DNA of 64,000 nt from Dipteris shenzhenensis (lineage: Eukaryota; Polypodiophyta; Polypodiopsida; Gleicheniales): assembly GCA_047967505.1 (NCBI GenBank), contig CM106541.1. One strand, 5' to 3'. Positions 32,401-40,499 of this stretch are shown here, piece by piece (position 1 is the first letter of the stretch; each line of letters begins with the position of its first letter). The notes beneath the pieces are model-generated. The model searched no databases. It had not been told where the DNA came from and saw only the letters and a program-made list of their open reading frames with translations. Both the position numbers and the translations under genes were made by a program.

Positions 32401-33612
32401 CTTTTTGCACCTGCTGTTTGACATGTAGGGAGAGGGAAATGCGGATGGCTGAGGGTGTTGAGGGCGCTGCCATCTGAGCCCCTCTGGCCAGACCAGATGG
32501 ACACCTTCCAGAATCCCTTGTCAAATAAAGGATTCCACTTTGCTAGCGTGAAGGGAAAAGGAAAAGGAAAAAAGGGAGGGGAAAGGGAAGACAGAAAAGA
32601 AGGAAGAGGTGAGGGCTCAAGGGCCTACAGCTGCTGGGCACCCCTATTTCTATCAAGGCCATCAATGAGCAGCTTGGAGAGGTGGGGGAGGGCTGGGACC
32701 AGAAGGTTGAGTGAACAGGGGCCCGGGCAGGGGGGGTTGCGCTTGAGCAGAAATTGTGCTGGAAAGGCCGCTTGGAGGGCACAAAAGGCTGTATAGGTTC
32801 TGGTGCGGCAGAAGGCAAGCAAAGTCCTGTTGGACAAGGGGTACAGTCGTACGAAACATGCCAAATGGCCGGAAGGAAGGCCAGGTGGAAAGAGGTTGGC
32901 AGGAAGAAGAGGTCATGGGCAGGGAGAAGAGGCAGAAAAAGGGGGACAAGCTAGTAGGGGGATCTGTACGTGTATGTGTGGCTCTTTGCATCTCCTTTTA
33001 TCCACAGACACTCAAACCTGTATATGCACGATATTGTATCATGAATTCTATTGGTTTTCTTTAAGTGTAGTAGAGGTTTCAAAAGGAGTACATTTGGTAA
33101 ATATTTTACGTGCATTCTGGTTCTCTCAAAGCTTACGTTAGGCCATTGTTGATTGCTGTAATTGGGGCTTTTTTTTTCATTGCAATGTAAAGATGTGTCA
33201 CACTTCCAAGAGTGCAGAAGCAATCCCCTGTATCATCTATTTGGGTTTGTTGTGAATGCTCTTTGGACTACTCCATTAATATAGATCTGAACCGATAGCA
33301 GTAAATGACCCTTGGATTGTCTCACACAGCCTCAGAGCCTATCTGAGAAAACAAGCCAGAATCCAGATATTGTCCTTTTGGATGTTGACCTTGTTGGATG
33401 CCTTTAAGACTGATGGTAGTCATAGAGCCTTGGATTGCGCGATGGAGACCTCTGTACGAGTTTTTCTTTTTGAGTATTTATGGGAAGTGCATTTACATAT
33501 CATCTTCCAGTATGGAAACTTATATTGTTTGTTGTTACTGCAGGTTTTACCATCAGCTGCTCTCAGCTACTTGGTTTACGAGTTTATGAAATCTATTATG
33601 AAGGTCACTTAA
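9982..33612 (+). CDS. Mitochondrial carrier family protein, BTL3-like (four exons)
   Basis: Spliced CDS: 9982-10688, 18708-19011, 19209-19721, 33544-33612. The exons total 1593 nt, giving 530 residues plus stop. All introns are GT-AG and the frame is kept across every junction. An inner-membrane solute carrier is predicted: three repeats each carry the carrier signature, P-L-E-R-L-K near residue 241, P-L-D-T-I-R-T-R near 334 and P-L-E-V-V-R-R-Q near 463. Sequence around these, such as [11 protein letters not shown] and [16 protein letters not shown], resembles the plant adenine nucleotide transporter group BTL1-3/ADNT. About 220 N-terminal residues precede repeat 1. They are Ser-rich and basic, and are a plausible targeting extension. 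A charged loop (Lys/Glu-rich, about residues 400-440) separates repeats 2 and 3. The start is the first ATG after an in-frame TAA at 9883, with A at -3 and G at +4. Substrate is inferred from family only. About 93% of the gene span is intron, mostly transposons. Confidence 0.9.
10689..13352 (+). other. Carrier intron 1, 5' part without recognised elements
   Basis: The intron begins at GTATGA and runs to 18707 (8019 bp in all). This first part contains T-rich, intron-like sequence and scattered fragments, but no domain-bearing frame, LTR or inverted repeat that I could identify. A 96-codon frame on the - strand at 12788-13078 is hydrophobic only because the other strand is purine-rich. Confidence 0.5.
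13353..14290 (+). mobile_element. Probable solo LTR, TGTT(G/A)GAGGTCAACATCTC family
   Basis: It starts TGTTGGAGGTCAACATCTCC and shares a long, ordered similarity with 21122-23500: the opening CACCTAGAGAGAGAGGGC block, a GC-rich middle of GGTCGGCCCTAG-type words, CTATA-containing sequence, GCTGTGGGGTTTT.GCC, GAGATCACTT, a CT microsatellite and TTGCACTTCTCA. No internal coding region follows, as expected for a solo LTR. The exact 3' end and target duplication were not found. Confidence 0.6.
14496..14723 (+). mobile_element. tRNA-derived SINE, copy 1
   Basis: A polymerase III-type promoter is visible: A-box-like TAGCTTAGTGGTAGGG at 14502-14517 and B box GGTTCGAATC at 14545-14554, about 30 bp apart, both in tRNA-like context. 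The tRNA head is followed by an unrelated AT-rich body with repeated TTAATTAA and AAATTAAGCC words. No anticodon stem can be read with confidence. The copy ends with TTGGAGGAGGAGAGT, which is repeated at the end of copy 2. Confidence 0.65.
14724..14963 (+). mobile_element. tRNA-derived SINE, copy 2 in direct tandem
   Basis: This copy is nearly identical to the one upstream (body 14805-14961 versus 14566-14722 differs at only a few positions). It retains the A-box-like TAGCTTAGTGGTAGGG at 14737 and the B box GGTTCGAATC at 14761. The stretch between the boxes is about 20 bp shorter, leaving a spacing too short for a normal tRNA-type promoter. It carries an extra GTTTGGGGGAGCACCCCCTTG hairpin-like insert at 14782-14802. 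Confidence 0.62.
15038..15975. mobile_element. Probable LTR-type fragment
   Basis: It opens TGTTAGAAAAGACCCAACAG and contains a 22-bp tandem pair (AGAGATAGATCCAGAGTCCC..., 15243 and 15265). It ends with GC-rich GGCC words and a TATA-like CCCTATATAAGG at 15903. The style and the GACCAGCC/GGCCGACC words resemble the nested element at 27996-29354. No coding capacity; ends and orientation are uncertain. Confidence 0.4.
16610..17812 (+). CDS. LINE-like ORF, uninterrupted 400 codons (3' part of reverse transcriptase protein)
   Basis: ATG at 16610, TGA at 17810. The predicted protein is basic and Arg-rich. The middle holds [23 protein letters not shown] followed by a Cys/His cluster CPCC...[24 protein letters not shown] (residues about 205-240). 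This is the zinc-binding segment found downstream of the reverse transcriptase core in plant LINE-type proteins. The N-terminal 100 residues ([21 protein letters not shown]) fit the preceding connector region. Residues 265-400 are an Arg/His-rich tail. No catalytic YADD block is present, so it is a 5'-truncated element or an independent derivative. Traces of the same frame continue upstream to 16196 but with stops at 16514 and 16586. It lies in intron 1 of the carrier gene, same strand. The downstream 3' region ends in a CTTT/CT/AC microsatellite. Confidence 0.55.
   Translation: MHYRVIMFSRLIRAKATVPHEIMLAEFGATPLALDAAFQSVMYLHRVREFGDSAAGRARLPWLALASSMELARSGARYCWYFRLTRWLTSLGLDMDRLPPFRYSIDAPHLELTRHELSQVTRADLLQLHTYRTWIYPTQLPTKMATYRDHFLRISEDGFVIPPGYTGIHMSHSLRIALGQLRVSSHQLEIEAGRMRCMEDGRRPGRETMICPCCTMGEVESEEHFICRCPLYYEIRGRFHCLFTDGFGSLSRVMDYEDQHCLALYVREATMLRRHYLRDHQHRPERDRAQPDRAQTHAIPDDRYQEEHEQVRAHTGHTPPPCGCTYEMVCRRRRILLHRGRTRRFISRRSRMMAAFRRRLTHGDLALPAAHLTFAQICTLIAGGRVDGQDFQYYFGSQTP
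18081..18305. repeat. Compound microsatellite with a 62-bp duplication
   Basis: (CTTT)n passes into (CT)n, a short GGAT interruption, (CT)n, then (AC)n to 18192. A 62-bp unit ending AGAAAGAAAGAAGAATC, with its own (CA)n head, is duplicated at 18197 and 18259. At 18432-18450 there is a separate homopolymer of about 19 C. Confidence 0.85.
18708..19011 (+). CDS. Carrier gene exon 2
   Basis: Acceptor TTTTAG|A at 18707 joins in frame to exon 1 and completes Arg236, followed by [13 protein letters not shown], the classic carrier signature. The exon continues through helix 2 ([20 protein letters not shown]) and helix 3 ([20 protein letters not shown]). The donor is ACA|GTAAGA at 19012. The short downstream intron is 197 bp and contains no recognisable element. 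Confidence 0.92.
19209..19721 (+). CDS. Carrier gene exon 3
   Basis: Acceptor TTGCCAG|A at 19208. The exon codes exactly 171 residues, beginning [15 protein letters not shown] and ending GVVPSTVQ. It holds the second half of repeat 2, the charged loop, and helix 5 with the third signature (YPLEVVRRQ). The donor CAG|GTTGCA is non-optimal, but it is the only cut that joins smoothly to the exon at 33544. The open frame continues 60 bases into the intron before a stop, so intron retention would replace the last 22 residues and truncate helix 6. Confidence 0.9.
19722..20922 (+). mobile_element. 3' internal part of a decayed LTR retrotransposon
   Basis: A short frame (20025-20220) contains [17 protein letters not shown], a retroviral-type zinc knuckle whose second Cys is replaced by Tyr, so this is a gag remnant. 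Downstream, broken frames continue to a purine-rich tract, TTGAGAGGAGA, immediately before the LTR start TGTTAGAGG at 21003. That is the position expected for a polypurine tract. No pol domains remain. It occupies the first part of carrier intron 3. Confidence 0.45.
20924..21161 (+). repeat. 119-bp tandem duplication across an internal/LTR junction
   Basis: The block beginning CACGATGGATTACTCCAG, running through the polypurine-like tract and into TGTTAGAGGTCAACATCTC, is present at 20924 and again at 21043 with almost no differences. The duplication therefore copies the end of the internal region plus the first 40 bases of the LTR. Confidence 0.85.
21122..23480 (+). mobile_element. LTR of the TGTTAGAGGTCAACATCTC family, interrupted
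   Basis: Left (21122-21510) and right (about 23215-23480) parts match the probable solo LTR at 13353-14290 in the same order. Between them lies about 1.7 kb without a counterpart in that copy, so the LTR is either a longer variant or carries an insertion. The extra part contains a 34-bp minisatellite (AGTTAAGGCTCCGTGCACAG... at 22477 and 22511, then decaying) rich in CCGTAC, and a 61-bp duplication (GCCTAAGGTTTTTGGGCC at 22991 and 23052). Confidence 0.5.
22330..22700. repeat. 34-bp CCGTAC-rich minisatellite
   Basis: Units of the form AGTTAAGGCTCCGTGCACAG followed by CCCGTACCAACAGC repeat at 34-bp spacing from about 22443 to 22610, then degenerate into spaced CCGTAC words up to 22690. The word CGTAC is palindromic in its GTAC core and CpG-containing, so it would be a dense methylation target. 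Confidence 0.7.
23677..24037 (+). mobile_element. 5' LTR of the Ty3/gypsy chromovirus
   Basis: About 360 bp. The section 23735-24037 is clearly alignable to 31467-31766 (AGGAGACCAAGAGGGCTTGA through AGTAGTTTAACA) with scattered differences. The first 60 bases are more diverged. It ends in TTTAACA and is followed directly by a primer-binding site, TTGGTATCAGAGC (24038-24050), complementary to the initiator methionine tRNA 3' end. The start at 23677 is approximate. Confidence 0.7.
24200..24964 (+). repeat. GAAACGTTTC palindrome cluster and a poly(A)-tailed insertion
   Basis: Between 24495 and 24725 the word GAAACGTTTC and variants (AGAAACGTTTCTAGAAA, GGAAACGTTTCGGGC) recur at least eight times in both orientations around an AT-rich core. 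This gives a large dyad-like cluster. The following 240 bases end in ATCAATCAAAGATTTCACCC and a run of 13 A at 24952-24964, as at the 3' end of a retroposed sequence. Confidence 0.55.
24965..25257 (+). mobile_element. LTR 3' end with TATA box and primer-binding site
   Basis: GCTCTATATAAGAGCTG (25044-25060) is a promoter-like TATA box. About 190 bp later the sequence reaches CATCTTCATG followed by TGGTATCAGAGCC (25245-25257), a second primer-binding site for initiator Met-tRNA. This lies inside the chromovirus leader, so either a second LTR element landed there or the gag-pol that follows belongs to this LTR and not to the one at 23677. Confidence 0.5.
25801..26925 (+). pseudogene. Chromovirus gag remnant
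   Basis: An acidic leader (25801-26036) is followed by recognisable gag blocks: [12 protein letters not shown] and [16 protein letters not shown] (26345-26455), then in other frames [20 protein letters not shown] and [17 protein letters not shown] (26520-26675). A zinc knuckle lies at 26863-26911 ([15 protein letters not shown]), where the codon before Asn is a TGA stop. At least five stops or shifts are present. This is the structural protein of the element, not functional here. Confidence 0.7.
27060..27995 (+). pseudogene. Chromovirus protease and N-terminal reverse transcriptase remnant
   Basis: The protease region (27096-27190) reads [16 protein letters not shown], where functional relatives have D-S-G-A-T-H-N-F, so the active-site triplet is altered. 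The reverse transcriptase fragment (27703-27995) has [23 protein letters not shown] (F-L-D-D active-site box) and [14 protein letters not shown]. It is cut at 27995 by a nested element and resumes at 29355 with [11 protein letters not shown]. Confidence 0.75.
27996..29354 (-). mobile_element. Short nested LTR element (TRIM-like) with CATAT target duplication
   Basis: It starts TGTTAGAAATG and ends GATTTTAACA, and is flanked by CATAT on both sides (27991-27995 and 29355-29359). Removing it with one CATAT restores the host reading LGHIISQEG. Two related LTR copies (27996-28690, and about 28842-29354) share GATATAACAGCAA, CAAAAACTATCCCAGATCTG and a GC-rich CTATATAAGGGTGCC section. Read on the - strand, GAGGGGGAG sits immediately before the LTR at 28690 as a polypurine tract. 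A segment of about 75 bp at 28753-28829, followed by TGGTATCAGAGC (28830-28841), is inverted relative to the matching LTR end at 27996-28070. There is no coding capacity. Confidence 0.7.
29355..29935 (+). pseudogene. Chromovirus reverse transcriptase C-terminus and RNase H remnant
   Basis: It continues the interrupted reverse transcriptase: [17 protein letters not shown] (29357), FLGL-equivalent broken frames, then a good 106-codon stretch (29511-29831) with [40 protein letters not shown] and [18 protein letters not shown]. These are the typical connection and RNase H blocks of gypsy elements. The first catalytic Asp of RNase H is seen in VEADAN. A broken frame follows with VVADSLSR (29879). 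Confidence 0.75.
30130..30924 (+). pseudogene. Chromovirus integrase remnant
   Basis: The zinc-binding part (30190-30330) shows [10 protein letters not shown] and KCQVNKAKR in broken frames. The core follows: [14 protein letters not shown] (30388), then a continuous 148-codon stretch (30478-30924) with [43 protein letters not shown] and [12 protein letters not shown]. The catalytic Asp-Asp-Glu pattern is visible (D in MDF, D in SDWD, E in IIEN). Stops before 30478 make it inactive. Confidence 0.8.
31245..31400 (+). pseudogene. Chromodomain at the C-terminus of the gypsy polyprotein
   Basis: A frame reading [27 protein letters not shown] then [11 protein letters not shown] fits the plant chromovirus chromodomain pattern (VKWxxxxxxxSTWE). 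This domain targets insertion to heterochromatin in the family. The polypurine tract and 3' LTR follow directly at 31401 and 31414. Confidence 0.75.
31414..31766 (+). mobile_element. 3' LTR of the chromovirus
   Basis: It starts TGTTACGTCAACC directly after the polypurine tract and ends TTTAACA, 353 bp, matching the 5' LTR at 23677-24037. Immediately after it the sequence TGCAGGTCTTGGTATGAGAG (31767-31786) resembles a mutated primer-binding site displaced by a few bases. This could mean that another internal region once followed. Confidence 0.75.
31767..33543 (+). other. 3' remainder of carrier intron 3
   Basis: No confirmed element. On the - strand around 31970-32500 broken frames are visible ([21 protein letters not shown] near 32330; [20 protein letters not shown] near 32000) that could be a retroelement remnant, but I could not place them in a family. 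32555-32950 is purine-rich (GGAAAAGG, AGGAAG), giving long false frames on both strands. The intron ends in TTACTGCAG at 33543. Confidence 0.4.
33544..33612 (+). CDS. Carrier gene terminal exon 4, 13.8 kb downstream of exon 3
   Basis: A 69-nt exon encodes [20 protein letters not shown] plus two residues and TAA. This is the expected carrier C-terminus (helix 6 with SYxVYE, then a basic tail). It is preceded by a pyrimidine-rich tract and CAG (TTACTGCAG|GTTTTACC). Phase matches exon 3. Because it is so short and so far away, an automatic gene caller would probably miss it. Confidence 0.88.
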   Translation, partial: VLPSAALSYLVYEFMKSIMKVT

Positions 33613-34000
33613 CTTCTGTAGCCTGTTGATTGTCTGAGCATACTATTCAATGTGAAGAAGATGTTAGATGGCCTGATTGTGAGTGGAAGATGAGAGACTC
33701 CCTCCTTTCCTTCAATGACCAAAAAAAGAGATGCCTTGCCTTTCTGCACATCGGTCTTGATGTTTTGTGTTCATGGACAGTGAGTGGTGAAGACCTGTCG
33801 ATGAAGGTCTGGATAGCTATCTATCATGAACTTGGGCCCTTTATATGAATAACTACTCATTGTACTCTGTGATGGCTGTCAGGTTTTTTGTGTTGACATG
33901 CCATTTCATGTGTTAGCACTGAAGTTAAGGTGCAGACATGGCAACTTTTTCAAGCGGGGTGGAAAATTTTTTTCCGAGTAACTTTTGTTGCAGTGCTAAA
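33613..34000 (+). other. Probable 3' UTR and downstream flank of the carrier gene
   Basis: This follows the stop codon without interruption. It is T/G-rich (TTGTACTCTGTGATGGCTGT, TTTTTTGTGTTGAC near 33860-33895), as in plant 3' ends. No canonical AATAAA was picked out, so the cleavage site is not assigned. Confidence 0.4.
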
Positions 34001-36500
34001 TGGAGTATAACTCCACAATATTGGAGGAGAAATGTCCCAATTAGAATACATGAAATGAATGAACCACAACTGCAAAACAGGAAAATAGAGTTCCCTCATC
34101 CTGGAATTAAGTGAAAGCAAGAAAGGTTAAGTCATTAGTTCATGTTCTAAGGAAAAAGCTCCTGGTGCTGTGCTGTCTCAGAAGTCCTTGGACATTTCTC
34201 TGACCTCTGAAGAGACAAGCAAACTAAACATGATATAACAACAGGCATTTTTAGATGCATGTAGCACCAACCGACCATAAGTTAAACACAGAAACACGAC
34301 ATGGCACATTGTGCTTCATAATGCATATGAGTCATTCCTAGTGGGCTTCTGTATAAATTCTACTTAAATATGGTATTTAAGTTCTAGAAACCTTGTATGA
34401 GCTTTACCCTCCTGGTGAGTCGTGAAGCTGTTATTGAAGGCGAGGTGTGTGAGTCCTTGTGAGAGAATTGAGAACCATAGGTGAGAAGGGAAGATGCCGA
34501 ACCTACACAAGAGGTGCAGCTGAAAGCTGGGTTTTTGTCTATATGCACAATTCTTTCTTGTGAAGACCAAATGTAGAGGAAGTTGCAGAACATATACAGG
34601 AGGGGTGGGAAAAAGAGGAGTGGAGGCTTCTGTTTTGATTGTTGTTGTTTCATAAGGGGAGAAGAGTACATACAAAACTGAACGGAGGGAAAAGATGCCA
34701 TTTTAGCTTAGTGGGCATGCTGCAGTCCAAGTAATCACGGTGAGAAGGAAACTCTTGAGTAGGCTCTAGAAGATGCCCTTGCATTGAAGAACATATTCCA
34801 AATTTTGAAGAAGATAAATAATCCAAACTAAATATTACCTAAATGATCCACATCATAGATAGGTATTGATTACTCATGCAACCCAAATGAAAAATTCAAG
34901 AAATACAAGGGCATTGAAATACAACTCTAATAATCACAAAAACCAGTCGAAACAACTTGCCAACCGAAGGAAATGGAGATTAGTATTATCCCTTGCACTA
35001 CAAAGCAAGTAGTAGAGCATAGAGAGGTTCGTGTACCTTATTAGCAACCAAGATTCTGAGAAGTGAGTGGATTTCAATGTGGAACCACATAGAAGGAACA
35101 AAATATGGCCATTGAATAAAAGTAGGAAATCTTGGTCTCTCTCTCCTAAATAACTTGTAGGACCTCCCACGACATCTTGTCATAGGCTAAAGTATGCCCT
35201 TGTCATTTGCAAGTTGCCATTGAGTAAAAATGTTGTTGATATATATCATCATATGAACTTGCTAACAAGAATAGTCACCATATTGGAGCTTAGGCCAATC
35301 CTTGGAAGCCACGCTTTGCCTTATTAAACCCTTAGCAAGCTAAGTGAGTCTATGGGATCCAAACCTCATCCATGTTAGCTTTGGTCTCAACCCTAGGTCA
35401 TCTTAAACCTCAGGATGGATTGCACTCTAACGTTGGATCGAATCCAACATCCTAGATTCGTTTGACCTTGGCTTCAGTGTACTTTAGTTAAACTTGGGCC
35501 CTAGTTAGTATGGTTATATGTATGAATGTGTATATGCATGCATGTATGGATGTTTGTATGTATGCACGCACACGCACACACTTAATTCATTTATCATATG
35601 TATGTATTACAAAAACTAGTTTCTTATGAGTATTTTCCAAAGTTGTTCATCTTTTGCAAACCTCGTCATTCACCCCACACTATCCCCACACTATATTTCA
35701 AAACTTTATGTAAGGTGTATATTTTCACCACAAGTACTTTGGGTAAGATTGACACCTTTAGTAGAAGAAGACAAAGATTAAACATCCTTTGAGCTTTCAA
35801 CGCCTTAGGGATAATATTGACACCTTTAGGACAAGAAGATAATGATTTAACATCCTCACCTTATAAAATGTGCAAATGATTTAACTTTGCCACCTTATAA
35901 GATATGCAAATGTATTTTCTTTTTCTTGATGATATGAAATGGAAAAGGCCTTTTGTCATCTTTCTAGACAAAACTATGATATCTAAGGACTCGAGATGAG
36001 ATTTCATTATGCTTCTTTGTTCCTATATCATTGCCACTCAAACACTTGTTGTGATTTTTAGAATCAAATTAGAGCAAAATTGGACTTGAAAATGATTGTG
36101 GACAAAAAATGCTATTGTCCAAAAATCAAGCAATGAGTGATTCATGACCAATCCAAAGAATTTGGAAAAGCCCTACGAATGCTAAATTATATGGCTATTT
36201 TGCATTTTAATAGATGTACGACCCAATACTGCAAGACTGATTTGTAAATTTTTCTTTAGGTCACAAATCGACTCAAACATGCTATGCAAGATCATTAGAG
36301 TATAGATACACCAAGATTCAATGGGTCCCATTATGAGGTCTTTTGTTTTTGTCATATGTATAAGAGATTCTTTGATAAGAATACCAAATATGATATTTTC
36401 CTTTTTTGGTCATATGGTTGGTTGTCTCATAAGAATATGAAATAATGTCTATAGGATGAATTACTATGATTAGAGCTATATGGTAGGATTCAACCAAAAA
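34001..36500. other. No recognisable gene
   Basis: AT-rich DNA with short frames only. An (ATGT/GTAT)n-like tract lies at 35515-35580. A repeated GAATTGACACCTTTAG(T/G)A.AAGAAGA block occurs at about 35748 and 35818. No domain, LTR or inverted terminal repeat was identified. Confidence 0.45.
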
Positions 36501-36729
36501 CTTGAATCATCATAATGTCTACAATTGTAACAAGCAAGTGGCTTATCATCAAGAGGTCAACAAAAGAGTTATCGTTGACTTTTTTTGCTTTTTGCACCCT
36601 TGAAAATTTTGGAATAATTCCCATAGTACCAATGAGTAGGGAGACGCGCCCTAGTTCTCACATGCCCCTTCAATCTAGTACATCATGCGCCCTAGTTCTC
36701 ACATGCCGCTTTAATCTAGTAGAGCTTGG

Positions 36730-37210
36730 GAACCATTGCAAATGTGGAGACTTGACTACATGGGACCTTTCAAAGAGGCTAGTCGCCTAGCGCAGAATAA
36801 GTATATGGTGATTGTGAAGAATTATTCTAGGGGCTGGATTAAAGCAAAAGTACTACAAGATAAGTGGGCCTGTAGTACTACCAACTTTATATTTCAGCAC
36901 ATTATTTGCCAATTTGGTTGTCCCATTGAGTTTGTATGTGATCAAAGTAATTTTTATATGAAGTAAAGTTCCATAATAGTAACCAAACATGATGATGGTA
37001 CATAGAACAACCATGATGCAATGACTAAGTTCAGTCGACCAACAAGGTATTGAATGCTATCTTGAACAAGATAGTCCATATACATTAAATAGACTAAGAT
37101 CAAAAGTTGCATGGAGCATTTTGGTTGTATAGAATAACATACAAAGGCATGATAGATCATACTCCATTTAACCTAGCCTATCGGTGAAGCTGTTCCTCTT
37201 CAGTTGTGGT
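36730..37210 (+). pseudogene. Gypsy integrase fragment
   Basis: A 76-codon stretch (36736-36966) reads WRLDYMGPFKEASRLAQNKY, then KNYSRGWIKAKVLQDKWA and FIFQHIICQFGCPIEFVCD. This is the integrase core of a Ty3/gypsy element, closest in pattern to the Tat/Athila side (GPF, NKY.V, CRFGCPIE.V.D). Weaker pieces continue (HTPFNLAY near 37160, AVPLQLWY near 37190). Stops at 36964 and beyond make it a relic. A 41-bp duplication (GCGCCCTAGTTCTCACATGC) lies just upstream at 36646 and 36687. Confidence 0.65.
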
Positions 37211-39500
37211 ATTGAATTCAAAATTGGCCACTAAACATAATCTTTGTGAGCTTCGGTGAGATGTGAGCCCGAGCATGGTCCTAGCCAAGTAGTTCAATGC
37301 CATAGACAAGCATGTGCATGGCCATGGCCACCATATTCTGGGAAACCATTTTTTCACTAATGTATGCTCATCCTACTTTATAACCGAAGTCTAAGTGGGA
37401 TGGAATGGTCCCTCCCACATGATTAAGGTATTCTTGGATGGGGCACTCCAAGCATCAGATACAAAAACAAAGCTCCTCCAACTCAACAATAGTAGAAACC
37501 CTTGCTCCCTTTAATGTAGCATGATTTAGGAAATCGAAGAAGAAGAATTGAATCCAACACCTCCCCAATCAGGCGCCAGGAACTACTGCAACATTACCAC
37601 AATCGGTTCTTAATTTGAAGTATCATAACGCTCATAAAAGTTCTTCCACTATCAAACACATGGAATGTGATTGATTTTGCATGCATACAGATAGAAGATG
37701 TGATAGCCATGGAGGATACTTCTTAACTCATAGTAATTATGAGATCAAAGGGAAAGCTAAACCTTTAAAACATGAATTTAGAGGGTAATTCTCTCTCTAA
37801 GTTTCTTCTTCAATGAGTGGCCTTGGAGCTCATCTTTCTCTTGAAGGTATGAAACCTCTTCTACTCCTTTACATTTGTAGCATGTTGAGTTAGACTTGAG
37901 TGGAGTGTCATCTCTAATGGAAATAGAGGTCAACATAGACTATCTCCCTTGATTCTCCCATCTCTTTTCTAGTCCCTTGTTCTCCTTTTCTCTTGCAATG
38001 TCTTCAAAATGGTCTTTACATGGACTCGCATTGTACACACATGGAACACTCATTTCCCAAGCCAACACTTCTTCTCCCCTATGTGGGCTCGATTGTTGAT
38101 AAATATTATGTATGGAGTGCTTTCCCAAGCAAAAATAGTGCGAGGAGAGAGTTGTTTCCATGACTGTTTGACCCTTGTTGGTATGCTCATAACTCTTTGC
38201 TTAGTCATTCAATTTTAGTGAGAATTATATAAGAAAAAATATCTCTCAAAGACACATCTATTCATATTCTCAATTTCTAATTCGAGGAAGTTATGATTCT
38301 TTGTGTATGATCATCTATTGTCATCGTAGTTTCTCTTCAAGAATGCATCTTATGTGATTTTGTATTTCTAGTATGATACTTCTACAAAAAGTTATAGGCC
38401 TATGTATCTGACAAAATCTTATAGGGTAGTTTTTAGCTTCTTCATATGTCATCTACAAATGACTTCCTTATGCTTCGTTGAAAAAATTTTCTCATGCAAC
38501 CAAAAGCCTTTTCATCCCTCTTGATGCATCTTCATTCATGCCATTTTAAGTAGCAAGATCTTGTTTCAACAACACATTGCCCTTCTCTTTAGCATGGGTT
38601 GGCTAGGTGAAATTCTGGTCTCTTATCATGTTAGAATTTATGTAATATGACTTGAATGTGAGCATTTTTATCCTTATCTAAGAAAAGAAAGGAAAAATAC
38701 GTGTTATTGTCCCTCATGTGTGAATGTAACGTTTTGTCAATGGTGTGTGGATGCCTAAGGTGGATTAGGGATACCAACTTGCCAAGCTGAGATCAATGTG
38801 GGAGGCATATTGTGCCCTTATCACGTATCATTGAGGAGGTGATGGGCCCCTATTATTGACTTCAAAAAAGTAGTATGCTAAGAAGTGCATCAAGTTTGTT
38901 ACCCCCAAGCTCATTCGACATCTTTTAATGGAGATGTCGGGTATATTTGGCCATGGATTTATAGATCCATACCATATATTAATTGCATTTTGTTGCCTAG
39001 TACAAGTGATCCTTGAAGATTGTGCACTGTAAAAAGAATCCTTAGAAGAACAACCTTGGAAGAAATCACAACGCATCTTCAAGAGTTGGAAGAACTAGAA
39101 GGGGATACTCAAGCAGTATGCACAATGGTCATGATTATATCTTGCATTTGGTACTCTTGAACATGTTCATCATGAATTAACCATGCAATCGAGCCCGATG
39201 ATAAATTGACTTGGTTAATGTATTGGCAACATGGATGTTTTTATCGAAGCTATTCTTATATATTAATATAAAATCTTGGCAAAAGTTTATCAAGCTCAAT
39301 TTTTTAGTTTCACAATAATTAAGGAATGTAGTACACTTTTATATATTTTCTTTTAAATTTTAAAGTAAAAAATGTAAATCCTTGCAAAACTTTAAATTTT
39401 TAAGGATTAAAGTTTCAAATCCTAGTGATTTTTCAAACATTTATTTTTATTAGGGCATATAGACTTTCAATGTCAATATAAAAGTTTAGGTTCCTAATGA
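37211..39500. other. No recognisable gene
   Basis: AT-rich sequence with frames under 90 codons and no recognised domain. It may include further decayed retroelement sequence related to the integrase upstream, but nothing specific can be assigned. Confidence 0.4.
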
Positions 39501-39526
39501 AACTAACTTGAAAAAATCATCCATGA

Positions 39527-39780
39527 TTGGCAACATGCTGTATAGAGTTGAACTATTTGGTAGTTTTCAATGGCTATACTAGGGAGGTAATCCTTAATGT
39601 CTTCACTTTCTTTTTTCAAGAAAATGAAATTGAGTATAAGGCTTTGAAGCTTTTATGGCACTACATTACTGTGAGAATTATCCTTTTTGACTACACTCAC
39701 ACGGTGGTCTCAAGGTCCTAGTTGGTCAATTACTTGTGATGATTGGGTTGAAGATCATATAGTGGAATCTTTTAAAGAAG
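39527..39780 (+). pseudogene. Possible gypsy RNase H fragment
   Basis: The reading LVVFNGYTREVI and FFQENEIEYKALKL, with a later SRSWLVNYL in another frame, has the spacing of the second RNase H of Tat-type gypsy elements (N-x-E-Y-x-A-L followed by the GDS.LV block). The catalytic block itself is not preserved. Weak evidence. Confidence 0.35.
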
Positions 39781-40499
39781 TAATTTTGGACAAGTTTGTA
39801 AGGCTCTACATTTTAAGTGGGAAATATTTTTGGATCTTTATGATGTCTTTGTTTGTCTCATCATGGTGTAGATTTTTGTGTTTTAAGGTAATCAAGGGGA
39901 GGAACAACAGTCTTATATTTGGGACTTTATTCAAGGATGTTGAGTGTTTGGATGGTCCATGAAGGATCGAGAATCGAGAGCTAAGATCTTACTCAATTTT
40001 CTTGAAGGAGTATCCTTGAGTTTGTGTGAGGCCTTATCGAACTCTACCAAGGATGATTGGGACTAGGTGGTAGCTATAATGAAACTAGATTTTGAGATGG
40101 TGGAGTCATCAAATGCTTTGTTTTTGTAGTTGGACTAGGTCCATCAAGGATTTCTTAACATCCTTTGACTTAACTAGGACAAGGTATGGGTCCAAGGAAT
40201 CCGTATTAGAAGGTGAGGTTTAAGGAGTGGCCTTTGGTCTTTGTCTTGGTGCTAATTGGAAGGAGTCAAAACAGAAGGAGGTGATGGTATAAGAAGATCT
40301 TGCAATTACATTTTAGGTGAAGAATCTGGAGAACACTAAACAATTCCAATGCAATGCAAATCTTCTTGATGAATCTCTATCAAATATTTAAAAGCATTAC
40401 TACTTGGATATTTCTTTGCAACTACCTTTTCAATCTCTTTGCAACTACCTTTTCATAGGTCAGACGAGTCTCACTAGTGGAGCACAAGATTGAGTTAAG

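Noticed and set aside
31967-32504. A - strand retroelement of the DUF4283 type
   Set aside because: Only one weak stretch ([17 protein letters not shown]) suggests it; neighbouring blocks do not line up well enough to name a family.
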